In this document: piece after piece, positions 7,681 through 16,766 of the stretch
Layout of the letters: the number at the start of each line of letters is the position of its first letter
How positions within the stretch are numbered: the first letter of the stretch is position 1
NCBI GenBank assembly: GCA_937958675.1
Contig: CALGND010000017.1
Location: forward strand, 1 to 64,000
DNA from: an uncultured Granulosicoccaceae bacterium
GTDB taxonomy: Bacteria; Pseudomonadota; Gammaproteobacteria; Granulosicoccales; Granulosicoccaceae
Direction: 5' to 3'
DNA length: 64,000 nt
Notes under the pieces: model-generated
Told to the model about the DNA's origin: nothing
The model's database searches: none
The model's input: the letters and a program-made list of their open reading frames with translations, nothing else
Made by a program: the position numbers and the translations under genes

Positions 7681-9690
7681 TTAATCACCAGATAACATAG
7701 CCATCAGGCCTTCAAGTGCTTCTTTACCAGAAGTTCGCTGCTGCTCTGGATTGTTTTCGCTAAGTTCCCCGAGTGTGATGACATCTTCCTCAGGTAAATC
7801 GGCAAGAAATCGGCTTTGCTCACATTGGCTCATTTCGCCATAACGTTGGCGAGAACGTGCACGGGTGAACGTTAGTGTATGACGAGCGCGTGTCATTCCC
7901 ACGTAGCAAAGACGCCGTTCCTCTTCAATATCGCCGGTTTCTAAGCTGTTTTTATGGGGCAGAATTTCTTCTTCCATACCCACCATAAACACATGTGGGT
8001 ACTCCAAGCCTTTTGCAGCGTGCAGTGTCGACATCTGTATTTGCGAGAACTCTTTTTTTTCATCTTGGCGGGAAAGGATATCGTGCAAGCTTAGTTGTGA
8101 AACAATGTCGACCAGACTGACATCCTTGGCATCATCTGTCGTTAGTAAACGTTCAATCCATTGCCATAATTCGTCGATATTCTTTAAGCAACGCTCGGCC
8201 TTTTGTGGCGTACTGGATTGGCGTTCGATCCAGCCGGTGTAGTCCATATCATCAAAAAACTGTTTAAGCACGCCCAGTGTGTCGCCGCGTTCCGCGTTGT
8301 CTGCAACTAATACTAACCAGTTAGCAAAGCGCTGCAGATTGGCGCGCGCCTTTTCGGACATCTGTGCCTCTAAGCCCATATCATGGCAAGCTGCAAATAG
8401 GCTGATGTTTCTTGAGCGTGCCTGAACCCCTAGTGCTGCTAATGTTGTTGGGCCTATTTCGCGTCGTGGTGTGTTGATGCAACGTAAAAACGCAGTTTCA
8501 TCATCTGGATTAACAAGCAGCTTAAGATATGCCAACATATCTTTGATTTCGGTTTTATCAAAAAAGGAATCGCCACCACTTATTTGATAGGGGATCTGCT
8601 TTTCTCTCATTGCTTGTTCAAATGGGCGAGACTGAAAGTTACTGCGATATAAAATGGCGAAGTCACCAAATGGCACGCCTTTTTGATAATGCATTGTTAG
8701 TATTTGAGCGGCAACCCATTCTGCTTCATCAATTCCGTGCCTGCATACCGATATTTTTAACTCATCGCCTATGCCTAAATCACTCCACAGCTTTTTTTCA
8801 TAAATATGCGGATTATGACTAATCACCTGATTGGCGCAGCGCAGTATGCGCTGGCTAGATCGATAATTTTGTTCAAGCTTAATGACTTTCAAATTAGGGT
8901 AATCATCTTTTAGCGCGTGCAGATTTTCGGGCCGTGCACCTCGCCAAGAATAGATAGATTGATCGTCGTCGCCAACAGCGGTGAGTGCGCCAAATTTATC
9001 AACTAATAAGCGCACTAGTTCATATTGTGCTGCATTGGTGTCTTGATATTCATCCACAAGTAAGTGTCTTGTGCGACCACGCCATTTTTCGAGAACGTCA
9101 GGATTAGTTTTAAGCAGCGTTACGGGTAGGTTGATTAGGTCATCAAAATCAACCGAATTACAGGCGGCTAAAAATTCGGTATAGGCTTTGTATAAAATCG
9201 CAGCTGCTCGTTCTTGGTCATCAACAGTAGATAACAAGGCCGCATCTGAATCTATGAATTGATTTTTCCAATTAGAGATCATGTTTTGCAGTGTGCGTTC
9301 TTCTATTGCGCTGTTATTTTCGCTGATCAGCTCACGCAACACGCTCATCGAATCACCTTGATCGAAAATCGTGAACCCTTTGCGCAATCCCACACCAGCA
9401 CCATCCTGTTGGAGCATGGTTAGGCCCAGACGATGGAAGGTGGAAATAGATAACTGCTTTGCCGTTTTGGCATCAAGTAACTCACGCAATCGGCCGCGCA
9501 TTTCGTTGGCTGCTTTGTTGGTAAATGTTACGGCGATGATGGAGCGGGGCGAATACTGTTGTTTGTTAATCAGATAGGCGATTTTTTGCGTAATTACACC
9601 TGTTTTGCCGCTTCCAGCGCCTGCCAATACCAATACGGGTGTTTCAAATTCAGTGACGGCAGCACGTTGTTGGGTGTTGAGTTTGTTCAT
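7681..9690 (-). CDS. rep: ATP-dependent DNA helicase Rep
   Basis: Rep is a superfamily 1A 3'-5' helicase that removes proteins ahead of the replisome and restarts forks. The 669-residue product starts MNKLNTQQRAAV, typical of Rep, with Walker A AGAGSGKT (23-30), motif Ia TFTNKAA, motif II DEYQDT (213-218), motif III GDDDQSIYSWRGA, motif IV QNYRSS and a UvrD C-terminal domain with STLHAAKGLEYPHVF and VGMTRAR. Length and N terminus fit Rep rather than UvrD (about 720) or PcrA. It ends near ALEGLMAMLSGD. It sits alone between a 200-base upstream gap and lon. Confidence 0.94.
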   Translation of the reverse strand: MNKLNTQQRAAVTEFETPVLVLAGAGSGKTGVITQKIAYLINKQQYSPRSIIAVTFTNKAANEMRGRLRELLDAKTAKQLSISTFHRLGLTMLQQDGAGVGLRKGFTIFDQGDSMSVLRELISENNSAIEERTLQNMISNWKNQFIDSDAALLSTVDDQERAAAILYKAYTEFLAACNSVDFDDLINLPVTLLKTNPDVLEKWRGRTRHLLVDEYQDTNAAQYELVRLLVDKFGALTAVGDDDQSIYSWRGARPENLHALKDDYPNLKVIKLEQNYRSSQRILRCANQVISHNPHIYEKKLWSDLGIGDELKISVCRHGIDEAEWVAAQILTMHYQKGVPFGDFAILYRSNFQSRPFEQAMREKQIPYQISGGDSFFDKTEIKDMLAYLKLLVNPDDETAFLRCINTPRREIGPTTLAALGVQARSRNISLFAACHDMGLEAQMSEKARANLQRFANWLVLVADNAERGDTLGVLKQFFDDMDYTGWIERQSSTPQKAERCLKNIDELWQWIERLLTTDDAKDVSLVDIVSQLSLHDILSRQDEKKEFSQIQMSTLHAAKGLEYPHVFMVGMEEEILPHKNSLETGDIEEERRLCYVGMTRARHTLTFTRARSRQRYGEMSQCEQSRFLADLPEEDVITLGELSENNPEQQRTSGKEALEGLMAMLSGD

Positions 9691-9848
9691 GATGAGTCTG
9701 GTTTAACGGTCGGTCAGTCTAGCGCTTAACGACTGAAAGTGCATCGTTGACAAGCATCTAAATTTGTTGGCGGATGGCAATGCTCAGTGCATAAAAATCC
9801 CGCTATTGACGGATAGGTCAGTACCCACTTTGGCCACGTATTACATTA

Positions 9849-9863
9849 GCTGAAGTATTCAGC
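9849..9863 (-). terminator. Weak hairpin downstream of the thiolase gene
   Basis: GCTGAA/TTCAGC, a perfect 6-bp stem with a 3-base loop, lies 28 bases past the thiolase stop on its coding strand and is followed by TAATGTAAT rather than a clean T-run. It may be a poor intrinsic terminator. The rest of the 200-base gap 9691-9890 shows no gene. Confidence 0.3.
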
Positions 9864-9890
9864 ATCCTTGCGTGATCAATACCGTGCAGC

Positions 9891-11063
9891 TTATCCAATC
9901 GCTTCCACTGCTAATGCGACTCCTTGACCACCACCAACACATAAAGTGGCTAACCCTTTTTGTGCTTGCCTGCGCTTCATTTCGTGCAAGAGCGTGACCA
10001 GTATGCGTGCACCTGATGCACCTATCGGGTGGCCTAGAGCGATGGCGCCACCGTTAACGTTGAGCCGATCTTCTGGTAATCCAAGCTCTTTTATGACGGC
10101 AAGTGATTGAGCTGCGAACGCTTCATTTGATTCGATTAAATCAAGTTCTGACATTTTCCACCCCGCTTTTTCCAAGCAACGTGTTACTGCTGGTATTGGA
10201 CCGGTACCCATCACGGCTGGATCAACACCGGCCACTGCCGATGCTTGAATTTTAGCAATCGGTTTTAGACCAAGCTCCTTCGCTTTTGATTCGCTCATTA
10301 CCAGCACCGCCGCTGCGCCATCGTTGATGCCCGAGGCGTTTGCGGCGGTGACTGTACCGTCACGTATAAACGCAGGCTTTAAGCCCTCTAACACGGCAGC
10401 ATCGGTATCAGGTTTGGGGTATTCATCGGTGATGACCTGCAGTGGATCGCCACGTCGTTGTGGGATTTCTATCGATACAATCTCACCATCAAATTTTGCC
10501 GAGGCAGCTTTTTGTTGTGAAGCGAGTGCAAAGGCATCTTGTTCTTCGCGAGTGATCGAAAATTGTTCAGCGACATTTTCAGCCGTCTGTCCCATGTGAT
10601 AATTGTTGATTGCACACCACAAGCCGTCAGTGATCATCGTGTCAATCATTTGCCAATTGCCCATTCGTTGACCAGTGCGTGAATGAGGTAGGGCGTGAAG
10701 CGCGGCGCTCATGTTTTCTTGGCCGCCTGCGATGATTGCCTCAGCATCACCCGAGCGTATGGCCTGCCGAGCTAGGGCTATTGCTTCTAAGCCGCTGCCG
10801 CATACCCGGTTGATTGTTAGAGCTGGGACGCTGTGCGGCAAACCGGCTGCAATACTGGCTTGGCGTGCTGGATTCTGGCCTTCTCCGGCGCACAACACTT
10901 GGCCTAAAATCACATCGTCTATCAGGGTTGGGTCGATGCCACAACGCTGAATAACGGCGCGAATAACCTGGCCACCCATTTCACTTGCAGGCAGGCTGGA
11001 TAGAGCGCCTTGAAATTTACCAATCGGGGATCGTAGTGCTTCGACTATTACTGCTTCTTGCAT
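9891..11063 (-). CDS. Acetyl-CoA C-acetyltransferase (thiolase)
   Basis: A biosynthetic-type thiolase that condenses two acetyl-CoA to acetoacetyl-CoA, or runs in reverse in short-chain degradation. The 390 residues carry the acyl-enzyme Cys88 in [10 protein letters not shown], His345 in [10 protein letters not shown] and the base Cys375 in LCVGGGQG, all at the usual places, and the length matches PhaA/AtoB (about 390-394). No acetoacetyl-CoA reductase, CoA-transferase or hydroxyacyl-CoA dehydrogenase is adjacent, so the pathway (polyhydroxybutyrate, ketone bodies or amino-acid catabolism) cannot be read from context. It is divergent from the adenylate cyclase with a short palindrome between them. 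Confidence 0.93.
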   Translation of the reverse strand: MQEAVIVEALRSPIGKFQGALSSLPASEMGGQVIRAVIQRCGIDPTLIDDVILGQVLCAGEGQNPARQASIAAGLPHSVPALTINRVCGSGLEAIALARQAIRSGDAEAIIAGGQENMSAALHALPHSRTGQRMGNWQMIDTMITDGLWCAINNYHMGQTAENVAEQFSITREEQDAFALASQQKAASAKFDGEIVSIEIPQRRGDPLQVITDEYPKPDTDAAVLEGLKPAFIRDGTVTAANASGINDGAAAVLVMSESKAKELGLKPIAKIQASAVAGVDPAVMGTGPIPAVTRCLEKAGWKMSELDLIESNEAFAAQSLAVIKELGLPEDRLNVNGGAIALGHPIGASGARILVTLLHEMKRRQAQKGLATLCVGGGQGVALAVEAIG

Positions 11064-11085
11064 GAAATCATTCCGTGCTAATCAC

Positions 11086-11102
11086 TTAAGGGAAAGCCTT
11101 AA
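11086..11102. promoter_or_regulatory. Small palindrome between thiolase and adenylate cyclase
   Basis: TTAAGG and CCTTAA with a 5-base spacer (GAAAG) form a perfect 6-bp inverted repeat between the divergent genes, 23 bases from the thiolase start. It could be an operator; no family is suggested by the sequence. Confidence 0.3.
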
Positions 11103-11157
11103 AGATACCACGTTGGCTGTGCTAACCTTGCGCTCATTGTTTGAGAGCTAAGCAAAT

Positions 11158-12471
11158 TTGATCATTCCATTTTTCAATCCAGCGCGACGTAATGTCACAT
11201 TTTCGCTGCTGTTGGTTTTAGCCTTGCTGTTACTGATATTGACGGGGCTTGGTGTTTTCCGTCTGTATTTTAATTTTGAGGGTGCTGATCCTGAATCGTC
11301 AGCTGGACAACTGTTCTCGCTCAAAATTCGTGGCGGAAATTCGTTCAATTTGTTTGAAGCCGCGCCATTTGGTGCTGTATTTTGGGCCAGCCAGGCCATT
11401 ATTTTGGCCTTAGCTATTTTGCTGCCTTGGTTTCGCATGTGGGGTGGCTCTCTGTTGGCAGTTTGTGCGGCGGTAGCTGTGTTTCTTTTGCACTATTACC
11501 ATGGCTCTGCGCTTCCACGCGTGCCATTAGCATTTGAGTTTCTGACTATCCTCGTGCTGTACATGCTGTACGTGTTGTTGTCCTACATTGCGGAAATCCG
11601 CGACCGAAAACGCTTTGCTGCGCTGCTGAGTCAGTATGTACCGCCGGAGCTTGCCAACGAATATTCCAGAAATCCGGCAACCATGGGGCTAGGGGGCGAA
11701 GAGCGAGAGATCACCGTATTGTTTTGCGATGTGGTGGGTTTCACCGCTATCAGCGAGCAGCTCGAATCTAAACAAATGGCCGATTGGTTAAACGGCTTTT
11801 TTGCCGTCGCCAGTAAAGTGATCGTCCGTCATCGTGGCACTATTGATAAATATATGGGCGATAGCGTCATGGCTGTTTGGGGCGCGCCCGCGCCTAGTAC
11901 AACTCACGCATTTGATGCGCTATCGGCAGCCATGGATATTCAACTAGAGATCGCAGAACTACAGCAAAGTTATATCGATAAAGGTTGGCCTGCAATTAGT
12001 GTTGGGGTGGGGGTGAGTACTGGTCTTGCCAATGTTGGGCCAATGGGGTCAAAGTATCGAATGGATTACACTGTAATCGGTGACGCCGTCAATGTAGCGC
12101 AACGACTAGAAGAGCAAACTCGCAAATATCATGTGCCGGTAATTGTTTCTGATAAAACCGCTATTGCCTTGCCTGATATGTTGTTTCGCGAGCTTGACAC
12201 AATCTCGGTGAAAGGACGAAAGTCTGCCGTCAATATGTATCAGCCATTGCATACCAATGATCCCACTGGCAATTTCGATAGCGAGTTTGATGAAAGAGAA
12301 ATCAAGCAGTTCTTGCGTATGCACGAAGAAGCAATGATCGCCAGCAAGGATGAAGATTGGACAAACGCACGGCGCTTATTTATTAAACTGCGCGATGAAT
12401 GGGGCCCAGCAGAAATGTACGATCTATATTTACGCGGTATTGACCAAGCTGCTTTAGCGAAACGTAGATAA
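11158..12471 (+). CDS. Membrane-bound class III adenylate cyclase
   Basis: Makes cAMP at the inner membrane. The 437 residues begin with a transmembrane helix (about 15-37), then a loop of about 40 residues and three further hydrophobic segments (about 73-90, 97-112, 125-144), then the catalytic domain (about 178-335). Metal ligands Asp191 (LFCDVVGFT) and Asp235 (KYMGDSVMAVWG) are present. Lys231 and Asp303 (MDYTVIGDAVN) are the pair that selects ATP over GTP, and Asn312 and Arg316 complete the site, so adenylate rather than guanylate cyclase. The start is TTG: a stop lies three codons upstream and no ATG precedes the first helix. It converges on bpt with a 7-base gap. CRP-like sites occur elsewhere in the window. 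Confidence 0.88.
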   Translation: MIIPFFNPARRNVTFSLLLVLALLLLILTGLGVFRLYFNFEGADPESSAGQLFSLKIRGGNSFNLFEAAPFGAVFWASQAIILALAILLPWFRMWGGSLLAVCAAVAVFLLHYYHGSALPRVPLAFEFLTILVLYMLYVLLSYIAEIRDRKRFAALLSQYVPPELANEYSRNPATMGLGGEEREITVLFCDVVGFTAISEQLESKQMADWLNGFFAVASKVIVRHRGTIDKYMGDSVMAVWGAPAPSTTHAFDALSAAMDIQLEIAELQQSYIDKGWPAISVGVGVSTGLANVGPMGSKYRMDYTVIGDAVNVAQRLEEQTRKYHVPVIVSDKTAIALPDMLFRELDTISVKGRKSAVNMYQPLHTNDPTGNFDSEFDEREIKQFLRMHEEAMIASKDEDWTNARRLFIKLRDEWGPAEMYDLYLRGIDQAALAKRR

Positions 12472-12478
12472 CTAGAAT

Positions 12479-13195
12479 CTAATCTTCAGTATTATTTGAT
12501 AACACCCATTGATTGCCGTCGAAGTGTTCCTGAGGGTTGAAATCGGTTTTATATTGCATCTTTTGGCAACCATCTACCCAATAACCTAGATACAAATAGG
12601 GAAGGTTCATGTCTTGGCACAGCTCAATTTGCCTTAATATCGAAAACCTTCCCAAGCCGCGTCGGCTAAATTCGGGATCAAAAAAGGTGTAAACCGCCGA
12701 TAGTCCGTCGCTAGTGGCATCCGTTACCGCAACGCCAATAACGCGCTTGTCCAGGCTGACTTCAACAAACAGCGTCTCGCCCCACGGATTGAGTAAAAAT
12801 CGTTCGAAGTCCTCTGGGGCGGGTTCATCCATACCGCCGCCTGCATGGCGAGCCCCAAGATATCGTGTATAAAGTTCGAAATATAGATCGGTGTATCGAG
12901 CTGGAACAAACTGAACCAGTAGGTCGTCATTGAGTTTGAGGTTGCGCCGGTCACTGCGTCTTGGTTTAAACGTTTCACAGCGTATTCGGGCAGGTACGCA
13001 GGCGTTGCAATCAGTGCAGCCGGGTTTGTAGACGAACTCACCCGAACGTCGAAACCCCCTTTTAATCAATTGGTTATAGACAGCTCTAGGGTGTGGATGA
13101 TGTGGGTCAGCATATATATTGATCGCTTGACGATCCGGTAAGTAGCTACACTCGTTAACCGATCCTTGATAGAGCTTGATACGTTCTTGCGTCAT
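12479..13195 (-). CDS. bpt: Aspartate/glutamate leucyl-tRNA-protein transferase
   Basis: Bpt adds leucine from Leu-tRNA to proteins with N-terminal Asp or Glu, marking them for ClpS-ClpAP (bacterial N-end rule). The 238 residues match the usual length. The N-terminal ATE domain has the conserved cysteines in YKPGCTDCNACVPARI and CSYLPDRQA, and the C-terminal GNAT-like domain has YTFFDPEFSRRGLGRFS and LGYWVDGC. E. coli lacks this enzyme; many Vibrio, Pseudomonas and marine gammaproteobacteria have it. In several of those genomes it adjoins aat and infA, which are not here. Confidence 0.93.
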   Translation of the reverse strand: MTQERIKLYQGSVNECSYLPDRQAINIYADPHHPHPRAVYNQLIKRGFRRSGEFVYKPGCTDCNACVPARIRCETFKPRRSDRRNLKLNDDLLVQFVPARYTDLYFELYTRYLGARHAGGGMDEPAPEDFERFLLNPWGETLFVEVSLDKRVIGVAVTDATSDGLSAVYTFFDPEFSRRGLGRFSILRQIELCQDMNLPYLYLGYWVDGCQKMQYKTDFNPQEHFDGNQWVLSNNTED

Positions 13196-13239
13196 AAGTA
13201 AGGATTTTAGCAGAGCTGATGAAAGGTTTAGTTAGATAG

Positions 13240-13263
13240 AAAGTATGAGCTAGTTCACACTTT
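13240..13263. promoter_or_regulatory. CRP-like palindrome between bpt and the membrane protein
   Basis: AAAGTATGA and TCACACTTT flank a 6-base centre; the 9-base arms are complementary except for one position. The core TATGA-N6-TCACA is one base off the CRP/Vfr consensus TGTGA-N6-TCACA. It sits 45 bases upstream of bpt and 140 bases upstream of the gene at 13404. Confidence 0.45.
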
Positions 13264-13327
13264 AATTAACCTCTATGGCGGATGTTGTTTAGTGCTGGCG
13301 GATGATATTCTGTTACAACAGTTCACA

Positions 13328-13382
13328 ACCTAACCCGTTAGGTAAAGCTAAACTAGCGTCATAAATTTATCGTCATCTGACG
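13328..13382. promoter_or_regulatory. Cluster of short inverted repeats upstream of the membrane gene
   Basis: 13328-13343 is a perfect 7+2+7 palindrome (ACCTAAC-CC-GTTAGGT). Then CGTCA occurs at 13357-13361 and 13371-13375, with the inverted copy TGACG at 13378-13382. The last CGTCA and TGACG are only 2 bases apart, and an ATAAATTTAT palindrome lies between the first two. These are plausible operator half-sites ahead of the start at 13404. Confidence 0.4.
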
Positions 13383-13403
13383 ACTCGTTTGCTTGGAATA
13401 ATC

Positions 13404-13868
13404 ATGAGTCCACTTACAGTTGCATCGCTCATTCGATTGCGCCAAACAATTTGGGAAACACTATCTCGCCAAATTAGTTTTCCAACTCCGCTGCGTGCAC
13501 TGGCAGAAATCGCTATGTTCGCGGTTGCGTTTATTGCCGCAGCAAAAATCAGCCTCGGTGTTCCGATGGATCAATTATTTTGGCCTCTTGTAGAAGTGGA
13601 GGTTATTATGATGTTAAGCATGGTGATTAGCGGTGTGTACCGAACTGATATCACTAACTCCATTATGAATATCTACGTACATTCGGCCTACGGATTTTTA
13701 ATTGCCACCGTCCTGTTTTTAATAACGGTGGCTTTGTTTATGCCCACCTATGCTGATAATAAATTTGTGTTTTTCTTTTTGTTCTTCACGTTTTTCGTCA
13801 TGAATACCATTCGTCCACTCATTAGTGGAACTGATTTTATGGATGGTGGCGGTCGCCGCACTAACTAG
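13404..13868 (+). CDS. Four-helix membrane protein, possibly a truncated sugar-transferase N terminus
   Basis: The product from ATG 13404 (GGA 8 bases upstream; a TTG at 13389 is less likely) is 154 residues with four predicted membrane helices (LAEIAMFAVAFIAAAKISL, VEVEVIMMLSMVISGVY, AYGFLIATVLFLITVALFM, FVFFFLFFTFFVMNTI) and a short tail GGRRTN. Helix spacing and the end near an Arg pair recall the N-terminal membrane domain of EpsB/WcaJ-type undecaprenyl-phosphate sugar transferases. There, a nucleotide-binding-like domain and a catalytic domain should follow; neither is present in any frame before sbcB. It may be a remnant or a separate small protein. The homology is by impression only. 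It converges on sbcB. Confidence 0.6.
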   Translation: MSPLTVASLIRLRQTIWETLSRQISFPTPLRALAEIAMFAVAFIAAAKISLGVPMDQLFWPLVEVEVIMMLSMVISGVYRTDITNSIMNIYVHSAYGFLIATVLFLITVALFMPTYADNKFVFFFLFFTFFVMNTIRPLISGTDFMDGGGRRTN

Positions 13869-13896
13869 CATCTGGCTAGCTCCCGTCCAGTTTCCG

Positions 13897-15327
13897 TTAG
13901 TCGCGCCGTAGCTGCTCAACATATTCAAAAAGCGCTTTTTGCAAAGGCTCATCGTTGCTCCAATCGGCCTCTTTCATTAGTTGATCGAAAGTAGCCAAGT
14001 CTAACCAAGGCGCATCAACATTGTGCAACCTCTCGGTGCAGAACTCATTCCAGCGTATGGATTCTTCATTACTCAATGATTGTGGGAAATTTCTCGCTTT
14101 GTAGCGAAACAGCATCTCATCAAGTCTGGCGTCATCGAAAAAGCCGATATGTTTACTCAACTTGTCCACAGCCCCTTCTTTGGCTGAGGCCCGGATTGCT
14201 TCAAAACGTTGTTTGTCGTCGCGACTAAAAAAATTTCCACCGTATAAGCTGCCATCGACATCATCAAGTGTGGTCTCGAAGGTGCGCGTCATCGCGCGAC
14301 GTACCTTCTCGCTAAGCTCATTGCTATACAGAGTGCTAAATTGCTCAACGTGTTGTAACTGTTTAGTTAGGTCTATGCCAAGCCGTTCTGCATCCTGTGG
14401 GCGCATTGTGCCAAGCGGCACTACCACCGGGCATTTGTTGATATGAATGACGCGTAGATGCAAGCGTTCGGCTTTGAGGTCTGCATCGCGGGTAAAAACT
14501 CGCTGTGCAATTTCCTCCTCGCTGAGGTCGACAAGTGCTGCGGGGTTACTACGGCAATCGAGAACGATAACGCCATTTGGATTCACAGGGTGTCTTGCAA
14601 CTGGTATGACAACGGCCGCATGTCCATATTCACCCGAAATCATCCCAGAAATTTGTACGCAAGGACTACGTGTGGCCACATTGAGAATTTGCGCAAGGCT
14701 GTGTTTGTCACGATGATTGAACGCATAGTCGTAGAGTTTTGGCTGGGCACGTTTGATTAAGCGCGCAACGTCAATTGTGGCATCCACATCAGACATCGCA
14801 TCATGTGCCTGGGAGTGGGTCAAGCCATTAGCTTTAGTAATGAGCTCGAGCTTGTTCGCAGCTTTTCCGTTCTCATCAACAGGCCACTCAATGCCGTCGG
14901 GACGTAACGCTCGGGTTAAGCGAACAACATCGAGTAGATCCCATCGAGAATTACCATTTTTCCATTCGTGTTCGTAAGCGTCATGAAAATTTCTGAAAGC
15001 TGTGAATCGCGTGAATTCATCATCAAATCGCACATTGTTGTAACCGGCAGAGCATGTGCCATCAGCACCAATCTCGCGCAAGATCTTTTCAATAAATTGG
15101 TATTCAGGTACACCTTTTTGGTTGGCTAGCTGCGGCGTAATGCCGGTAACTAGTGCAGCGATGGGATTAGGGACATAGTCGGCGGCTTGCTGGCAATAGA
15201 TCTCCATTGGTTTGCCAACCGGTTCGAGGTTAAGATCGGTACGACGCCCGGCAAATTGAACTGGGCGATCCCAAGATGGAGACGTACCAAAGGTTTCGTA
15301 GTCGAACCAATAGAGGCTATCGCTCAC
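13897..15327 (-). CDS. sbcB: Exodeoxyribonuclease I
   Basis: ExoI degrades single-stranded DNA 3' to 5' in recombination and mismatch repair and binds SSB. The 476 residues match the family. The DEDD exonuclease fold starts at once with WFDYETFGTSPSWDRPVQFA (Asp9, Glu11), then SAGYNNVRFDDEFTRF and the final acid region HDAMSDVDATIDVARLI. The C-terminal SH3-like and helical ExoI regions follow (ILNVATRSPCVQISGMISGE). DUF2058 lies 13 bases upstream on the same strand, suggesting a shared transcript. Confidence 0.95.
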   Translation of the reverse strand: MSDSLYWFDYETFGTSPSWDRPVQFAGRRTDLNLEPVGKPMEIYCQQAADYVPNPIAALVTGITPQLANQKGVPEYQFIEKILREIGADGTCSAGYNNVRFDDEFTRFTAFRNFHDAYEHEWKNGNSRWDLLDVVRLTRALRPDGIEWPVDENGKAANKLELITKANGLTHSQAHDAMSDVDATIDVARLIKRAQPKLYDYAFNHRDKHSLAQILNVATRSPCVQISGMISGEYGHAAVVIPVARHPVNPNGVIVLDCRSNPAALVDLSEEEIAQRVFTRDADLKAERLHLRVIHINKCPVVVPLGTMRPQDAERLGIDLTKQLQHVEQFSTLYSNELSEKVRRAMTRTFETTLDDVDGSLYGGNFFSRDDKQRFEAIRASAKEGAVDKLSKHIGFFDDARLDEMLFRYKARNFPQSLSNEESIRWNEFCTERLHNVDAPWLDLATFDQLMKEADWSNDEPLQKALFEYVEQLRRD

Positions 15328-15340
15328 GCCAGTTCACCGA

Positions 15341-15817
15341 TTACCATTGAAGATCATCAGGGACAGGGTGTTCCTTGTATTCATCGCTGCTGTCATTATC
15401 GTTTCGAGATGAGACCACCATCCATTGCGGGTTGATCTCCAAAATAGCTTTACCTGTATTGTCTGGGACGAGATAAGTTGCACCATTCAGCCGTGTAATC
15501 ACCCATTCGCCACTGATGAGTTTGGTGCGAGCTTCGTCACTAACAAACAGTTGTCTGATTTTTTTCTCTAGCGAGTAGCTATATACACTCTCGCCAGCAA
15601 ATTTCTTAATCTGGTGCTCGTTGATGAGCTCAGTAATAGCGATTTTTTGAGCTTTTCTGGCAGCTATCGCAGCGGCAGCCTGTTTGGTTCTGTCGGCATC
15701 GTTTTCTTTTTGGCGTGCTTTGTTGCGCTGGCCCTTAGGTTTTTTATTATTGCGCGCTTTGGGTGTTTTTTCAGTAAACCCTGCTTGCTTGAGTTGGTCA
15801 CGAAGAGAGTCAGACAT
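15341..15817 (-). CDS. DUF2058 (YaiL-like) protein
   Basis: A 158-residue protein of the DUF2058 family, found throughout gammaproteobacteria and of unknown function, sometimes annotated as nucleoprotein or polynucleotide-associated. It begins MSDSLRDQLKQAGF, then a basic Lys/Arg/Asn/Gln-rich stretch (about 17-60) likely to bind nucleic acid. A compact C-terminal part follows with FAGESVYSYSLEKKIRQLFV and GEWVITRLNGATYLVP. It shares the strand and probably the transcript with sbcB. Confidence 0.85.
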   Translation of the reverse strand: MSDSLRDQLKQAGFTEKTPKARNNKKPKGQRNKARQKENDADRTKQAAAAIAARKAQKIAITELINEHQIKKFAGESVYSYSLEKKIRQLFVSDEARTKLISGEWVITRLNGATYLVPDNTGKAILEINPQWMVVSSRNDNDSSDEYKEHPVPDDLQW

Positions 15818-15919
15818 GGAGCGAGATGCGGTAATAAACTAGCTGAGGCTGGCATCATAAATGAAATCTAACGCCAGCTGCAACGCTTAAAGTTCCAAGT
15901 GTTGCTTAGCCGTTACTAT

Positions 15920-16696
15920 TTAGTTGTGGCTAGCTTGCAGGAATTCTGTACACACGCGACTAAAAACGGCTGGTTTCTCGGCGTGCACCCAATGACCAGC
16001 ACCCGGGATTTCTTTTAGTGTTGCCTGTAAGAAATGGCGATTAATAAGGCCAACATCGGTTTCACGAATGTAGTCACTTTTACTGCCTTTGATAAACAAT
16101 GTTGGTATGGCTATGGCTTTTTGCATGGTGGGCATTTCCCGGATCGCTGCATAGCTTGTATTGATTCCGTTTAAATCAAACTGCCAACTAAGTGCTTTGT
16201 CGTCGTCGCGTATTAAGCTCTTTAGTAAAAATGCCCTTACTCCCGCCTCGGGTATTGTCGTGCGCAGTAGTTTATCCGCTTCGCGACGATCGCCTAGTGT
16301 GCGCAGATCAACTGATGTCAATGCGTCCAGAAGCTCCTGATGATGTGGGGGATACAAGCGTGGAGCAATATCCACAACGATAAGTTTGTTGATGCGCTGT
16401 TGTGTGTCTTTATTAACCAAGGCCATAGCGACTTTACCGCCCAATGAATGGCCCAATACTGAGCAGCTTTCAATGTTGTTTTGTTCTAGGTAGTTCTGAA
16501 TTTCGTCTGCCATAGCCGAAATCGACAGCTCAGGCAACGAGGCTGAATCGCCGTGCCCTGGAAGGTCGATACGATGGACTTGGTGATGGCGTTCAAAGTG
16601 CAGCGCCACTGAGCGGTAGTTATCTAGGCTGCCAAATAACCCATGTAAGATAAGCAGTGGTTCGCCACGGCCTGCAACGACGGCGTTTATCATCAT
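15920..16696 (-). CDS. Alpha/beta-hydrolase, YbfF-type esterase
   Basis: The 258 residues form a classic alpha/beta-hydrolase: oxyanion region LHGLFGSLDNY (17-27), nucleophile Ser84 in GHSLGG, acid probably Asp208 (KGSKSDYI) and catalytic His235 in GAGHWVHAEKP. Length and the FGSLDNYRS segment match E. coli YbfF, an esterase active on short-chain and acyl-CoA esters in vitro. The physiological substrate is not known. The second Met is an equally good start. It is divergent from gshA with about 70 bases between. Confidence 0.85.
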   Translation of the reverse strand: MMINAVVAGRGEPLLILHGLFGSLDNYRSVALHFERHHQVHRIDLPGHGDSASLPELSISAMADEIQNYLEQNNIESCSVLGHSLGGKVAMALVNKDTQQRINKLIVVDIAPRLYPPHHQELLDALTSVDLRTLGDRREADKLLRTTIPEAGVRAFLLKSLIRDDDKALSWQFDLNGINTSYAAIREMPTMQKAIAIPTLFIKGSKSDYIRETDVGLINRHFLQATLKEIPGAGHWVHAEKPAVFSRVCTEFLQASHN

Positions 16697-16766
16697 CAGT
16701 TAACTTGGGTAAACGTTGTGCTTAGCCATGGGGTAGACTGCATGCATCATATATAGGGTGTTTATT

